A stretch of 49,477 nt of DNA from Acidimicrobiales bacterium AG-410-I20 (GTDB lineage Bacteria > Actinomycetota > Acidimicrobiia > Acidimicrobiales > MedAcidi-G1), in contig QCKS01000007.1 in assembly GCA_003215175.1 (NCBI GenBank), forward strand, positions 1-49,477, read 5' to 3'. Below the pieces are notes generated by a model. It did not search any database. It was given only the letters and a program-made list of their open reading frames with translations, and had not been told where the DNA came from. How positions within the stretch are numbered: the stretch's first letter is position 1; every line of letters begins with the position of its first letter. This document shows positions 33,150 through 42,154 of the stretch, one piece after another. The translations under genes and the position numbers were made by a program.

Positions 33150-33233
33150 CGATACTTCCAAGGGTTATTGAATTTTTTACTCAAGTAGGACAGTACCAGA
33201 GAGTTGTACTCTGAGTGTGGCGCGAATTTAAAA

Positions 33234-34340
33234 TTAGGTTTCTTTTTCTTTTAACCAACGTAAATAGGTTTCCATAAAGCCATCTAAATCCCCGTCTAAA
33301 ACAGAGTCAACATTTCCTACTTCGTGTTCTGTGCGAAGATCTTTGACCATCTGATAGGGCTGAAGCACATAGGAGCGGATTTGACTTCCAAAATCTACTT
33401 GTCGTTGCTCCCCACCTAATTCTGCGAGTTCTTCTTGCCTTTTTTGATGTTCTAGATCAAGCAATTTGGCTGCAAGTATTTGCATTGCCCGTTCTTTATT
33501 TTGATGTTGACTTCTTTCGTTTTGGCAAGACGTTACTGTTCCTGTCGGTATATGAGTAATACGTACAGCAGAGTCTGTGACGTTTATATGTTGACCACCA
33601 GCTCCCGACGCCCGATAGGTGTCTATACGTAAGTCATTCTCATCAATGACAATTTCATCAGTCACTTTGTCAAAAAAGGGAACAACATACAAAGAAGCGA
33701 AAGCGGTGTGTCGTTTGGCTTCTTTATTGAATGGAGAAATTCGAACGAGTCGATGCACTCCTCGTTCGCCCTGCAGTAATCCAAAAGCGTGGCGACCACG
33801 GATAATGAATTCTGCCGATGAGATTCCTGCTTCTGTTCCTTCTGAAATGGAATCCATTTCGATGCTGAATCCACGGCGTTCGGCCCAGCGTGAGTACATT
33901 CGAACTAGCATTTCAGCCCAGTCTTGAGCGTCTGTGCCTCCAGCTCCGGATTGAATATGGCAGACAGCGTCGCTCTCGTCGTATTTTCCTGAAAATAAAG
34001 ACCTAATCTCTAGCTCGTCGAATTTGCCACTAATTTTTTCCAGTCCAGATTCAATTTCTCCTTGTAAAGATTCTCCACCTTCTTCGTCTACAAGTTCAAG
34101 AAGGGTTTCTAAATCTTCGATTCCGGATTTCAAGAATTCATGAAATTCCAGATCTTCGATAGTCTCAGAAAGTTTTCTTTGGACTTCTTTTCCTCGATTC
34201 TGGTCATCCCATAAGCCTGGGTCCGCCATTTCTTCCTCTAGGCCTTCTCGCTGTTTGACTAGTTCAGATATACGAAGATAGCGAGTAGCTTCCTCTAGCC
34301 GTATCCGTAGGTTTTTTACCTCTTCGTTAATATCTTCCAT
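33234..34340 (-). CDS. prfB: Peptide chain release factor 2
   Basis: A 368-aa RF2, ending translation at UGA and UAA. The discriminator tripeptide SPF is present (VRISPFNKEAKRH), and the peptidyl-tRNA hydrolysis GGQ is in SGAGGQHINVTDSA. The frame is continuous, with no UGA-dependent +1 frameshift near codon 25, so RF2 is not autoregulated in the E. coli manner; this is normal in actinobacteria. It follows secA by 14 bp and precedes ftsE by 84 bp. Confidence 0.96.
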   Translation of the reverse strand: MEDINEEVKNLRIRLEEATRYLRISELVKQREGLEEEMADPGLWDDQNRGKEVQRKLSETIEDLEFHEFLKSGIEDLETLLELVDEEGGESLQGEIESGLEKISGKFDELEIRSLFSGKYDESDAVCHIQSGAGGTDAQDWAEMLVRMYSRWAERRGFSIEMDSISEGTEAGISSAEFIIRGRHAFGLLQGERGVHRLVRISPFNKEAKRHTAFASLYVVPFFDKVTDEIVIDENDLRIDTYRASGAGGQHINVTDSAVRITHIPTGTVTSCQNERSQHQNKERAMQILAAKLLDLEHQKRQEELAELGGEQRQVDFGSQIRSYVLQPYQMVKDLRTEHEVGNVDSVLDGDLDGFMETYLRWLKEKET

Positions 34341-34354
34341 AATTCAAATTAGGG

Positions 34355-37045
34355 TTACCGGCCATGGCAATGCTTGAATTTGCGTCCTGAGTCACAGGGG
34401 CACGGTGCGTTTCGTGGAGTGGATTCCCACTCATCGTTTATTTTCTGAGTTTTAGGGACTGGTGTTGCTTCTTTAACTTGGGTTGGTGCTCCTGCTGCTG
34501 CTGCAACAGCAGCAGCTCCAAGCACTGGACCTTCTGGTCCGCTTGTGACCACATCGGATGGAGCTGGAGAGTCTTCTGCGACTGCTACCTGAATGCGCAT
34601 TACATACCTCAGGAAATCTTCACCTATGAGTTTTGTGAGGTGACCAAACATCTCGAATCCTTCTCGTTGCCATTCAGTGGCAGGATCACGTTGACCCATT
34701 GCTCGTAAATGAATTCCTTCACGAAGGTGGTCCATTTCATAAAGATGCTCTCTCCAACGTTGGTCAATGATGCGTAGCATCACCTGGCGTTCGACTTCGC
34801 GAAATGTTTCCAGGCCAAGTTCCAATTCTCTCGCTTCTAATACCTTCAATGCATCTTCAATGAGTGCATCTATTAGGTCTATTTTCGTTCCTACGTTGAC
34901 CATCGACTCTTCGTCTAGGGAGATCGGCCAGAAACTTTCTATAGCGGTACGGAGGCTAGCGGCATCCCATTCTTCAGGATGTTCTGATTCGCAATGAGTG
35001 AAGACTTCTCGCTCTGCAGCTAGTTCAATTTCTTCAATAACTTCTTCACGAAGATTTGCACCGTTCAAAATACGATCGCGTTTTTGATAAATAACTTTCC
35101 GTTGTTCATTCATCACTTCGTCATACTTCAATATATTTTTTCGAGCTTCGGCGTTCTTCTGCTCGACAGTTGTTTGCGCTCTTTCAATAGCTTTTGAAAC
35201 CATTTTTGATTCGATTGGTACGTCTTCTGGTAACGCACGGTCCATAACTCCGCGCATGGCGTCCCCAGCAAATAAGCGCATCAAGTCGTCATCTAGTGAG
35301 AGATAGAACCTGCTCGCTCCTGGATCTCCCTGCCTTCCACTTCTACCGCGTAACTGATTGTCTATTCGGCGTGATTCATGTCGTTCTGTTCCAAGAACGT
35401 AGAGGCCGCCCGCCTCTCTAACTTTTTTACCTTCCTCATCGCATTCAACTTCAAACTTTTTTGTCAGTGTTTCTACTTTTTTTAGTCCCGATGCAGAATT
35501 CGGATCAATTCCTTCAGATTGAACTTGGCGCTTGGCTAAATTCTCAGGATTACCCCCTAAGAGAATGTCGACTCCTCGACCTGCCATGTTGGTTGCCACA
35601 GTGACGGCTCCAGGTCTACCTGCTTGTTCTATGACCTCTGCTTCACGAAAATGTTGTTTAGCGTTTAAGACTTCATGTTTTATCCCACGCTTTTCTAACT
35701 CTCGTGAAAGTTTTTCTGATTTATCGACCGAGACCGTTCCCACGAGCACAGGTTGTCCTTCTGCTTGTCGAGTTGAAATATCTTCGATGAGTGCCGAGAA
35801 CTTTCCTTCTTCCGTCTTATAAATAAAGTCTTCTGAATCTGCGCGACCGATTGGGCGGTTGGTTGGAATTGATACGACTTGGAGTCCATAGATTCCTGCT
35901 AACTCAGCGGCTTCTGTTTCAGCAGTTCCTGTCATTCCCGCGAGTTTCTCATAGAGGCGGAAATAGTTTTGAAGAGTGATGGTCGCAAGCGTTTGGTTTT
36001 CTTCTTTTATCGCTACTCCTTCTTTAGCTTCAACTGCTTGATGGATACCTTCCGACCATCTTCGCCCTTCTAGTACGCGGCCGGTAAATTCATCTACGAT
36101 CCTTACTTCGCCGTCGACGATGATGTAGTCGCGATCACGTTGGTATAACTCTTTTGCTCGTAGCGCTGCCTGTAATTGATGTACCAGATTCGCTGAAACT
36201 TCATCGTAAAGATTAGTGACCCCCAGTGCTTTTTCGACAGAGTGCACGCCTTCTTCAGTCGGTGCGACTATTCGTTTTTCTTCATCAAAATCGTAATGAA
36301 CATCGCGTTTTAACCCTTTAACAACGGTTGCAAATCGTTTATATAGAGAAGCTGCTTCGCTAAGGCGACCGCTAATAATTAATGGTGTTCGTGCTTCATC
36401 AATCAGAATTGAATCGACCTCATCTACGATGCAAAAGGCGTGACCCCGTTGCGCTTTCGAATTAATCGACAACGCCATATTGTCACGAAGATAATCAAAT
36501 CCCAGTTCATTGTTTGTGCCATAAGTTATATCTGCTTCATAGGCTCTGCGTTTCTCTGCTGGTTCACGTACCTCGGGAACAACTAGCCCTACCTCTAGTC
36601 CTAGCCAACGGTGAATTTGGCCCATCCATTCCGCGTCACGTGTAGCTAAATAATCATTTACTGTGCAAAGGTGAACGCCCTTCCCAGTTAGCCCATTTAA
36701 ATAAGCTGGGAGAGTTGAGACTAAAGTTTTTCCTTCTCCGGTTCTCATCTCAGCGACCCAACCGAGATGAAGGGCAACTCCACCCATGAGTTGGACGTCA
36801 TAATGGCGCTGGCCGATTACACGCCATGCTGCTTCTCGTACCACTGCAAAGGATTCAACTAACTGATCGTCTAAATCTTCGCCTTGGTCTAGGCGTTGTT
36901 TGAACTCCCCTGTCTTTGATTGGAGTTGCTGATCAGATAAGCCGGTCATCTCGGATTCAAGCGCGTTGATATCAGGAATCAAAGATTCAAGGGCTTTTAT
37001 TTTCTTACCTTCTCCACTTCGAAGAGCACGCGACAAAATTCCCAT
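34355..37045 (-). CDS. secA: Protein translocase ATPase SecA
   Basis: An 896-aa SecA that pushes preproteins through SecYEG. Walker A is in MRTGEGKTLVSTLPAYL, the DEAD-like motif in CIVDEVDSILIDEARTPL, and the second nucleotide domain is in VATNMAGRGVDILLGGNPENL. A complete C-terminal SEC-C zinc site (NAPCPCDSGRKFKHCHGR) follows an Ala-rich linker. It lies 34 bp after bldD and has no ribosome-binding site; TATTCT is nine bases upstream. Length and domains are normal. Confidence 0.97.
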   Translation of the reverse strand: MGILSRALRSGEGKKIKALESLIPDINALESEMTGLSDQQLQSKTGEFKQRLDQGEDLDDQLVESFAVVREAAWRVIGQRHYDVQLMGGVALHLGWVAEMRTGEGKTLVSTLPAYLNGLTGKGVHLCTVNDYLATRDAEWMGQIHRWLGLEVGLVVPEVREPAEKRRAYEADITYGTNNELGFDYLRDNMALSINSKAQRGHAFCIVDEVDSILIDEARTPLIISGRLSEAASLYKRFATVVKGLKRDVHYDFDEEKRIVAPTEEGVHSVEKALGVTNLYDEVSANLVHQLQAALRAKELYQRDRDYIIVDGEVRIVDEFTGRVLEGRRWSEGIHQAVEAKEGVAIKEENQTLATITLQNYFRLYEKLAGMTGTAETEAAELAGIYGLQVVSIPTNRPIGRADSEDFIYKTEEGKFSALIEDISTRQAEGQPVLVGTVSVDKSEKLSRELEKRGIKHEVLNAKQHFREAEVIEQAGRPGAVTVATNMAGRGVDILLGGNPENLAKRQVQSEGIDPNSASGLKKVETLTKKFEVECDEEGKKVREAGGLYVLGTERHESRRIDNQLRGRSGRQGDPGASRFYLSLDDDLMRLFAGDAMRGVMDRALPEDVPIESKMVSKAIERAQTTVEQKNAEARKNILKYDEVMNEQRKVIYQKRDRILNGANLREEVIEEIELAAEREVFTHCESEHPEEWDAASLRTAIESFWPISLDEESMVNVGTKIDLIDALIEDALKVLEARELELGLETFREVERQVMLRIIDQRWREHLYEMDHLREGIHLRAMGQRDPATEWQREGFEMFGHLTKLIGEDFLRYVMRIQVAVAEDSPAPSDVVTSGPEGPVLGAAAVAAAAGAPTQVKEATPVPKTQKINDEWESTPRNAPCPCDSGRKFKHCHGR

Positions 37046-37079
37046 AACAGTGAAAGAATATCAGGTAACGAGACCCGTT

Positions 37080-37598
37080 TTAAGCAGCGTCCGGTCGATA
37101 CAGAAGCCCGAGTTCTTCTAGTCGAGGAGCTGCTGCATCTACATCTGTTCCTAAGATTGCTGCGAGTGCTTGTAAATCATCTCCGCGTATCGTCAGAACT
37201 CGTCCGTTGAAATCTTGGCGTTTGACCTGAATGATTGTCAAATAACGTTCGATCATTTCTGCTTCGGGGCCTTCTACTTCGGTCAATTTAGTGAGGTCAA
37301 TAACAATTTTTTGACCTGGTACCCATCCCGTATTTTTCTGATTCGAAGTTCCGGATTCACTTTCGGCCTCTGCTGGTAGTAGTTGATCTACTGGGACACC
37401 GTAAAAGCGAGCTAATCGTTGTAACCGGGGAACTGATATAGCGCGCTCCCCTCTTTCATACGCTCCTAGAACAGAGGCTTTAAACTCAGACTCCGATCGA
37501 TCTTCTACGTCATGCAATGAAAGCCGTTGCTGCCTTCTAATAACTCTTATACGTTCACCTACTCGTCGACGGTACAAGGCATCAAGTTCGTCTTCCAT
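37080..37598 (-). CDS. bldD: BldD-like global regulator with c-di-GMP signature
   Basis: A 172-aa protein. The N-terminal HTH (residues 13-75) contains RIRVIRRQQRLSLHDVEDRS and SVLGAYERGERAISVPRLQ, the BldD/XRE arrangement. The C-terminal domain (about 92-170) matches BldD, whose dimerisation depends on tetrameric c-di-GMP. That signature, RGD-x8-RQDD in Streptomyces, is RQD (127-129), eight residues, then RGDD (138-141) here, so the two arginines and three aspartates are all kept. In Streptomyces BldD represses sporulation genes; no sporulation genes are visible here, so the regulon must differ. It is first in the secA unit and has its own promoter and a hairpin leader. Confidence 0.88.
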   Translation of the reverse strand: MEDELDALYRRRVGERIRVIRRQQRLSLHDVEDRSESEFKASVLGAYERGERAISVPRLQRLARFYGVPVDQLLPAEAESESGTSNQKNTGWVPGQKIVIDLTKLTEVEGPEAEMIERYLTIIQVKRQDFNGRVLTIRGDDLQALAAILGTDVDAAAPRLEELGLLYRPDAA

Positions 37599-37633
37599 CG
37601 ATATAGGTCTCCTGAGGTTGAAGGCTGGTCATT

Positions 37634-37657
37634 AAAAAGACCACACATAAAGTGGTC
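37634..37657 (-). promoter_or_regulatory. Hairpin with T-tract in bldD leader
   Basis: On the minus strand GACCAC and GTGGTC (37639-37657) form an inverted repeat followed by TTTTT (37634-37638). It lies downstream of the bldD promoter near the predicted start site, so it could be a BldD operator, an attenuator, or the end of the dnaJ transcript. Confidence 0.55.
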
Positions 37658-37666
37658 ATGTTTGTG

Positions 37667-37695
37667 ATCCTACCGGATTTAGGTTGTGCTGACAA
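37667..37695 (-). promoter_or_regulatory. bldD promoter
   Basis: TTGTCA (37690-37695) and TAGGAT (37667-37672) on the minus strand are spaced exactly 17 bp, the best-formed -35/-10 pair in the window. The transcript would start near 37660, at the base of the hairpin; AGGAG is about ten bases before the bldD ATG. Confidence 0.65.
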
Positions 37696-37796
37696 TTCTT
37701 CGTTTTTCTTCAAATAAGTCCAGTTCAGAGGCTATTTTTTTTTACTTCTCTTCTCATGTTCCTTAGTTGAAGTAATCACGCTAAGCGTTTATTTGA

Positions 37797-38882
37797 TTAT
37801 CGTCGGCCCCACGTTCGCTTCTGGTTAGAACTCACCCCTTCGTTTCTCTTCTCCGCATATTCACGAAGAATATCTTCTTGTTCAGGAGTAAGGTCTGTAG
37901 GGGTATCAACAATTATCTCAACAACAAAGTCCCCCCTACCTCGACCGTTGAGGCGTGGAACGCCTTTTCCCTTCAAACGGAATACGTGACCTGATTGAGT
38001 TCCTGGCTGCACAGAGATCTTTTCTCTACTGTCGAGAGTTTCGTATTCTAAGTCAACACCAAGAGCTGCTTGTGTCATGGGAATATGAAGCCGATGTAAC
38101 AAGTGGTCGCCTTGACGTTCAATTATGGGATGCTCCTCTACTTGAAGATGAATATATAGATCGCCGTAATAACCGCCTCTTCTCCCGATAGCTCCTCTAT
38201 CCGAAAGCCGGAGAGTATTTCCGTCTGCGACCCCCGCTTGCACCTCTATAGGTATTGAGATGTTCTTTATTTCTCGGCCCTCACCGTTGCATTCTTTGCA
38301 AGGATTAGGAATTTCTAATCCTGAGCCATTGCAATTCGGGCAAATTGTCTGCGTTAGCATTTGACCAAGTATGGATCTACGCATTTCGCGTATCTGCCCT
38401 ATTCCGTCACATCTACTGCAAGAAACTGGTTTGGTTCCTACTGCCGCTCCAGTCGCTTCACAAGGTTCACATGCCACTGCGGTACGCACAGTCACTTCGG
38501 TTTCAGTTCCAAATATTGCTTCTTCAAAATCGAGCGTAAGTTCTACTTCTAAATCCTCACCGCGTTCAACATTAGGTCCCGTTGATGCTGTTCGTTGAGT
38601 GCCGCCAAAAAATGAGGAAAAAAGATCTGTGAAATCACCAAACGGGCCCGGCATGCCTGAAGAAGAGCCAGCTTCGCCGAATTGATCGTACCGTGCTTTT
38701 CGATTTGGATCGGAAAGGATTTCATAGGCAGAAGCAATCTCTTTGAAACGTTCAGCGGCTTCCGGATCATCAGGATTGGTATCTGGATGATATTGCCGGG
38801 CAAGTTTTCTATAAGCGCGTTTTATTTCATCAGGAGTGGCATCAGAAGTTAACCCAAGTGTCTCGTATAGGTCTTGCGGCAT
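37797..38882 (-). CDS. dnaJ: Chaperone DnaJ
   Basis: A 361-aa type I DnaJ. The J-domain (1-70) has YHPDTNPDD with the HPD motif for stimulating DnaK. A short glycine/serine- and phenylalanine-rich linker follows (FGEAGSSSGMPGPFGDF). The four zinc-binding CxxCxGxG-type repeats are CEPCEATG, CSRCDGIG, CPNCNGSG and CKECNGEG, and the C-terminal substrate-binding domain is complete. It follows hrcA with only 6 bp. Confidence 0.95.
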   Translation of the reverse strand: MPQDLYETLGLTSDATPDEIKRAYRKLARQYHPDTNPDDPEAAERFKEIASAYEILSDPNRKARYDQFGEAGSSSGMPGPFGDFTDLFSSFFGGTQRTASTGPNVERGEDLEVELTLDFEEAIFGTETEVTVRTAVACEPCEATGAAVGTKPVSCSRCDGIGQIREMRRSILGQMLTQTICPNCNGSGLEIPNPCKECNGEGREIKNISIPIEVQAGVADGNTLRLSDRGAIGRRGGYYGDLYIHLQVEEHPIIERQGDHLLHRLHIPMTQAALGVDLEYETLDSREKISVQPGTQSGHVFRLKGKGVPRLNGRGRGDFVVEIIVDTPTDLTPEQEDILREYAEKRNEGVSSNQKRTWGRR

Positions 38883-38888
38883 TTGACA

Positions 38889-39887
38889 TCAACCTTTTGT
38901 CAGGCGATTCCCTAGTTGTCTTCCTACCACTGCAACGGTTGCTAAAGCTCGTGAATAATTCATACGTGTGGGGCCAAGCACCGCAATTGATCCTGAACTT
39001 TCCCCTTCAACTTCGTATGGGGCGACCACCAAAGAACATTCTGATAAGGGTGCAACTCCGGTTTCGGAACCGATAGCAACTGACAGTCCCCGATCAATAA
39101 CATCCCTCATGAGGCTTACCACTACGAACTGCCTTTCCAGAACAGATAGTACTTGTTGAACCCGTTCTACTTCTTCAAAAGCTGCGGCGACTTGTGAGGT
39201 GCCGCCAACATATGCTCGTTTAAGAATCTCTGTTTTATCTGATAGGGACGCAAAAGCAGAAGAAATGACTTCATCCACTTCAGAGTCTCCAGTAACAAGA
39301 GAGCCAAATGAGTCAGAAGACTTTCTCCCTATTAGCGAGGCAGATAAGTGAGCGTTGGCTATTGCGAGAGTAGATTCAGGCATTTCACGCACTAATTCAA
39401 TGACGTGCTTTTCTACTTCACCATTGGCCGTTACCAAAACAAGCATGGCAATTCTGCCACCGAGCCCGACTAACTGAACCGATCTAATTTCGTGATGATC
39501 TCTGTCTGGAGCCACAACCACGGATGCGCTTCCTGTTAGGTTTGCCAACAGCGTGCTTGTATCTCTAAGCATTTCTTCTAATTCGTTATATGAACGTGCG
39601 AAGAACTCTGAAATTCTTGACCCCTCTACCGGCGTTAGCGAATCTGGAGTTTCTATTTGATCTACGAAGAATCGGTAGGCCTTATCTGTTGGTATACGCC
39701 CCGCCGATGTGTGCGGCTGGAAAAGATAGCCCTGTTCTTCTAACTGCACTAATTCATTTCGCACTGTTGCAGAAGACACCTGCACTCCAGGGGCTTTCGC
39801 AATATGGGACGACCCAACAGGAGTTTCTGTTTCTATGTATTCTTCTACAACAGCGCTAAGGATCGCTGCCTTACGTTCTTCAAGCAT
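38889..39887 (-). CDS. hrcA: Heat-shock repressor HrcA
   Basis: A 332-aa repressor that in other bacteria binds the CIRCE operator to control groES-groEL and dnaK. The winged-helix N-terminus is AILSAVVEEYIETETPVGSSHI and SSATVRNELVQLEEQGYL. The HTSAGRIPTDKAYRFFVD block is the HrcA signature. I saw no CIRCE inverted repeat in the lepA-hrcA gap, so any CIRCE sites must be at groE or dnaK elsewhere. It is second in the lepA-hrcA-dnaJ order. Confidence 0.94.
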   Translation of the reverse strand: MLEERKAAILSAVVEEYIETETPVGSSHIAKAPGVQVSSATVRNELVQLEEQGYLFQPHTSAGRIPTDKAYRFFVDQIETPDSLTPVEGSRISEFFARSYNELEEMLRDTSTLLANLTGSASVVVAPDRDHHEIRSVQLVGLGGRIAMLVLVTANGEVEKHVIELVREMPESTLAIANAHLSASLIGRKSSDSFGSLVTGDSEVDEVISSAFASLSDKTEILKRAYVGGTSQVAAAFEEVERVQQVLSVLERQFVVVSLMRDVIDRGLSVAIGSETGVAPLSECSLVVAPYEVEGESSGSIAVLGPTRMNYSRALATVAVVGRQLGNRLTKG

Positions 39888-39941
39888 GACAAAAGACTAC
39901 CTTGTTCTTTCTTTTCTGTAGAGATTGAATTATTTAAAGTC

Positions 39942-41726
39942 CTATTCATCAAGTCGTAAAGCGGAAACAAAAGCCTCTTGAGGTATATCTACTCGTCCAA
40001 TTGATTTCATACGGCGCTTACCTGCTTTTTGTTTCTCGAGCAGTTTTCTTTTTCTCGTTATGTCCCCGCCATAAAGTTTGGCAGTTACGTCTTTACGAAA
40101 AGCTCGAACAGTCTCCCGTGCAATGATCCTTCCACCTATTGCTGCCTGAATAGGCACTTCAAATTGCTGTCGAGGAATTAGTTCTTTCAATTTAGCTGTC
40201 ATTCTTCGCCCGTAGGCTTCCGATGTTGCCCTATGGACAACTGTGGAGAAAGCATCTACTGGTTCTCCGTGCAGGAGAATGTCTACGCGCACCAAGTCAG
40301 ATGCTTTGTAACCATTCGGCTCGTAATCCAAACTTGCGTATCCTTGTGTTCGGCTCTTCATTTGGTCAAAAAAATCCATCACTACTTCTGCCAATGGTAA
40401 GAAATAACTTAATTCAACACGTTCTGGCGAAAGGTAGGTCATTGAATGAAGCTCCCCTCTCCGCTCTTGACAGAGTTCCATCAGGGCTCCGGTGTAGTCA
40501 GAAGGTGTAATAATTTTCGCCGCTAACCAAGGTTCCTTTATGGTGTTGATTTCTGTTGCTGCGGGAAGATCACAAGGGTTATCTACTTCTATGACCTCTC
40601 CGTTTGTTTTTTCTATTTGATACTCAACTGATGGCGCTGTCGTAATAAGACTTAGATTGAACTCTCTTTCTAAGCGTTCTCGAACTATTTCCATATGGAG
40701 GAGGCCTAAAAATCCGCATCTAAAGCCAAACCCAAGCGCTCCTGAAGTTTCAGGCTGATAGGTGAAACTCGAGTCATTAAGTCGGAGCTTCTCAAGAGCG
40801 TCTCTTAGATCATTGAATTCGTCCCCATCTATCGGATACAAACCGCTGTAAACCATCGGTTGAGGTTCTCTGTACCCAGATAGTGGTTCTTCAGCAGATT
40901 TTTTATTGCTGGTTATGGTTTCACCTGAACGAGCCTCACCAACGTTTTTTACTCCAGCTAAGAGATACCCGACTTCTCCTGGTCCGAGTTGGTCAACAGG
41001 CGTTAGGTCCGGCCGGCGGACTCCAATTTCGTCTACATCATGGACTGTGTTCGCTTGCATGAAACGTATGCGATCGTTTTTTGTGATTGTTCCATTAACT
41101 ACTCGTATTGACGAGACAACTCCTCGGTATTGATCAAAATGACTGTCATAGACCAGTGCTTGGAGGGGGGCTTCTGAGTCTCCACTCGGGTGCGGGGTTT
41201 TTTCAACTACTGCGTCCAACAGTTCAGGTACTCCTTCTCCTGTTTTTGCACTAATGAGATGTATCTCTTCTGCGGGGATCCCTAAGACCGATTCAATTTC
41301 TTCTGCGTATCTTTCTGGCTCAGCTGCAGGAAGATCTATCTTATTTAGCGCTGCGACAATTTCTAGGTCATTTTCTAAAGCTAAGTAACAATTTGCAAGT
41401 GTTTGAGCTTCTATTCCTTGTGCTGCGTCAACTACAAGAATCACTCCTTCGCAAGCTGCTAAAGATCGGCTTACTTCATATCCGAAATCAACATGTCCGG
41501 GCGTATCGATCAAGTTAACGATTTCGTTTTTCCAATCAAGTCTTACGCTTTGTAATTTGATGGTGATTCCTCGTTCGCGCTCTAAATCCATCGAATCCAA
41601 ATATTGGGCGCGCATTTCTCTTGGGTCTACCGCCCCACAGAGTTCAAGCATGCGGTCAGCAAGAGTTGATTTTCCATGATCTATGTGAGCAATGATGGAC
41701 GTGTTTCGAATTCGTGATAAATCCAT
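39942..41726 (-). CDS. lepA: Elongation factor 4 (LepA)
   Basis: A 594-aa translational GTPase that back-translocates stalled ribosomes or aids 30S assembly. G1 is [16 protein letters not shown]3 [11 protein letters not shown] and G4 [11 protein letters not shown]. The C-terminal LepA-specific domain ends with [34 protein letters not shown] (core [20 protein letters not shown]). TAGGTA lies seven bases before the ATG, an imperfect form of the leaderless pattern. hemW, often between lepA and hrcA in actinobacteria, is absent here. Confidence 0.96.
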   Translation of the reverse strand: MDLSRIRNTSIIAHIDHGKSTLADRMLELCGAVDPREMRAQYLDSMDLERERGITIKLQSVRLDWKNEIVNLIDTPGHVDFGYEVSRSLAACEGVILVVDAAQGIEAQTLANCYLALENDLEIVAALNKIDLPAAEPERYAEEIESVLGIPAEEIHLISAKTGEGVPELLDAVVEKTPHPSGDSEAPLQALVYDSHFDQYRGVVSSIRVVNGTITKNDRIRFMQANTVHDVDEIGVRRPDLTPVDQLGPGEVGYLLAGVKNVGEARSGETITSNKKSAEEPLSGYREPQPMVYSGLYPIDGDEFNDLRDALEKLRLNDSSFTYQPETSGALGFGFRCGFLGLLHMEIVRERLEREFNLSLITTAPSVEYQIEKTNGEVIEVDNPCDLPAATEINTIKEPWLAAKIITPSDYTGALMELCQERRGELHSMTYLSPERVELSYFLPLAEVVMDFFDQMKSRTQGYASLDYEPNGYKASDLVRVDILLHGEPVDAFSTVVHRATSEAYGRRMTAKLKELIPRQQFEVPIQAAIGGRIIARETVRAFRKDVTAKLYGGDITRKRKLLEKQKAGKRRMKSIGRVDIPQEAFVSALRLDE

Positions 41727-41870
41727 GAGTATTTACCTAGTTGAGACCAAATTTAAATTGGTGCCTTTGAGATTAAAGTTCACGATATACCGGATTTCTT
41801 CAGTTAGACGCTAGTATTGCTCTGTCTATTTCGACTTAGGAATAGGCTTCATTTTTTAATTCTATTCTTT

Positions 41871-41875
41871 AAGGG
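41871..41875 (+). promoter_or_regulatory. Shine-Dalgarno that fixes the rpsT start
   Basis: AAGGG at 41871-41875 is eight bases before GTG 41884. The competing GTG at 41875 lies inside the SD, so it cannot be served by it. Confidence 0.6.
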
Positions 41876-41883
41876 TGTACCTA

Positions 41884-42135
41884 GTGGCCAATATAAAGAG
41901 TCAAATAAAACGTAACCGACAAACGGAGAAGCAGCGCGAACGTAACCGTATGGTGCGTTCCGAATTGCGTACTCGCACAAAGGCTGTTTTGGAGTCCGAC
42001 GACTCCAGTCAAGAGGCGTTATCAGCGGCTATGAAACGTATTGACACTGCTGCGGCTAAGCGAGTAATTCACCCCAATAATGCTGCTCGCAAAAAGTCCC
42101 GACTTCAGAAGCGTTTTAACGAGTTAAATAACTAA
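41884..42135 (+). CDS. rpsT: 30S ribosomal protein S20
   Basis: An 83-aa S20 that binds 16S rRNA early in 30S assembly. The second GTG gives the usual N-terminus MANIKSQIKRNRQTEKQRER; starting at 41875 would add three residues not seen in the family. The chain is rich in Lys and Arg and ends KKSRLQKRFNELNN. It diverges from lepA, as common in bacteria, and converges on holA with a 5-bp gap. Its leader of about 60 nt after a possible TAGTAT element (41812-41817) could carry feedback control, but no structure is evident. Confidence 0.95.
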   Translation: MANIKSQIKRNRQTEKQRERNRMVRSELRTRTKAVLESDDSSQEALSAAMKRIDTAAAKRVIHPNNAARKKSRLQKRFNELNN

Positions 42136-42139
42136 CCTT

Positions 42140-42154
42140 TCTACCTTTTAGGTA
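42140..42154. terminator. Short hairpin between convergent rpsT and holA
   Basis: CTACC-TTTTA-GGTAG folds as a 5-bp stem, starting one base before the holA stop codon ends. It may stop transcription in both directions, though no long T-tract follows. Confidence 0.4.

Noticed and set aside
39888-39941. CIRCE operator before hrcA
   Set aside because: No TTAGCACTC-type inverted repeat is present in the gap or in the region before lepA.
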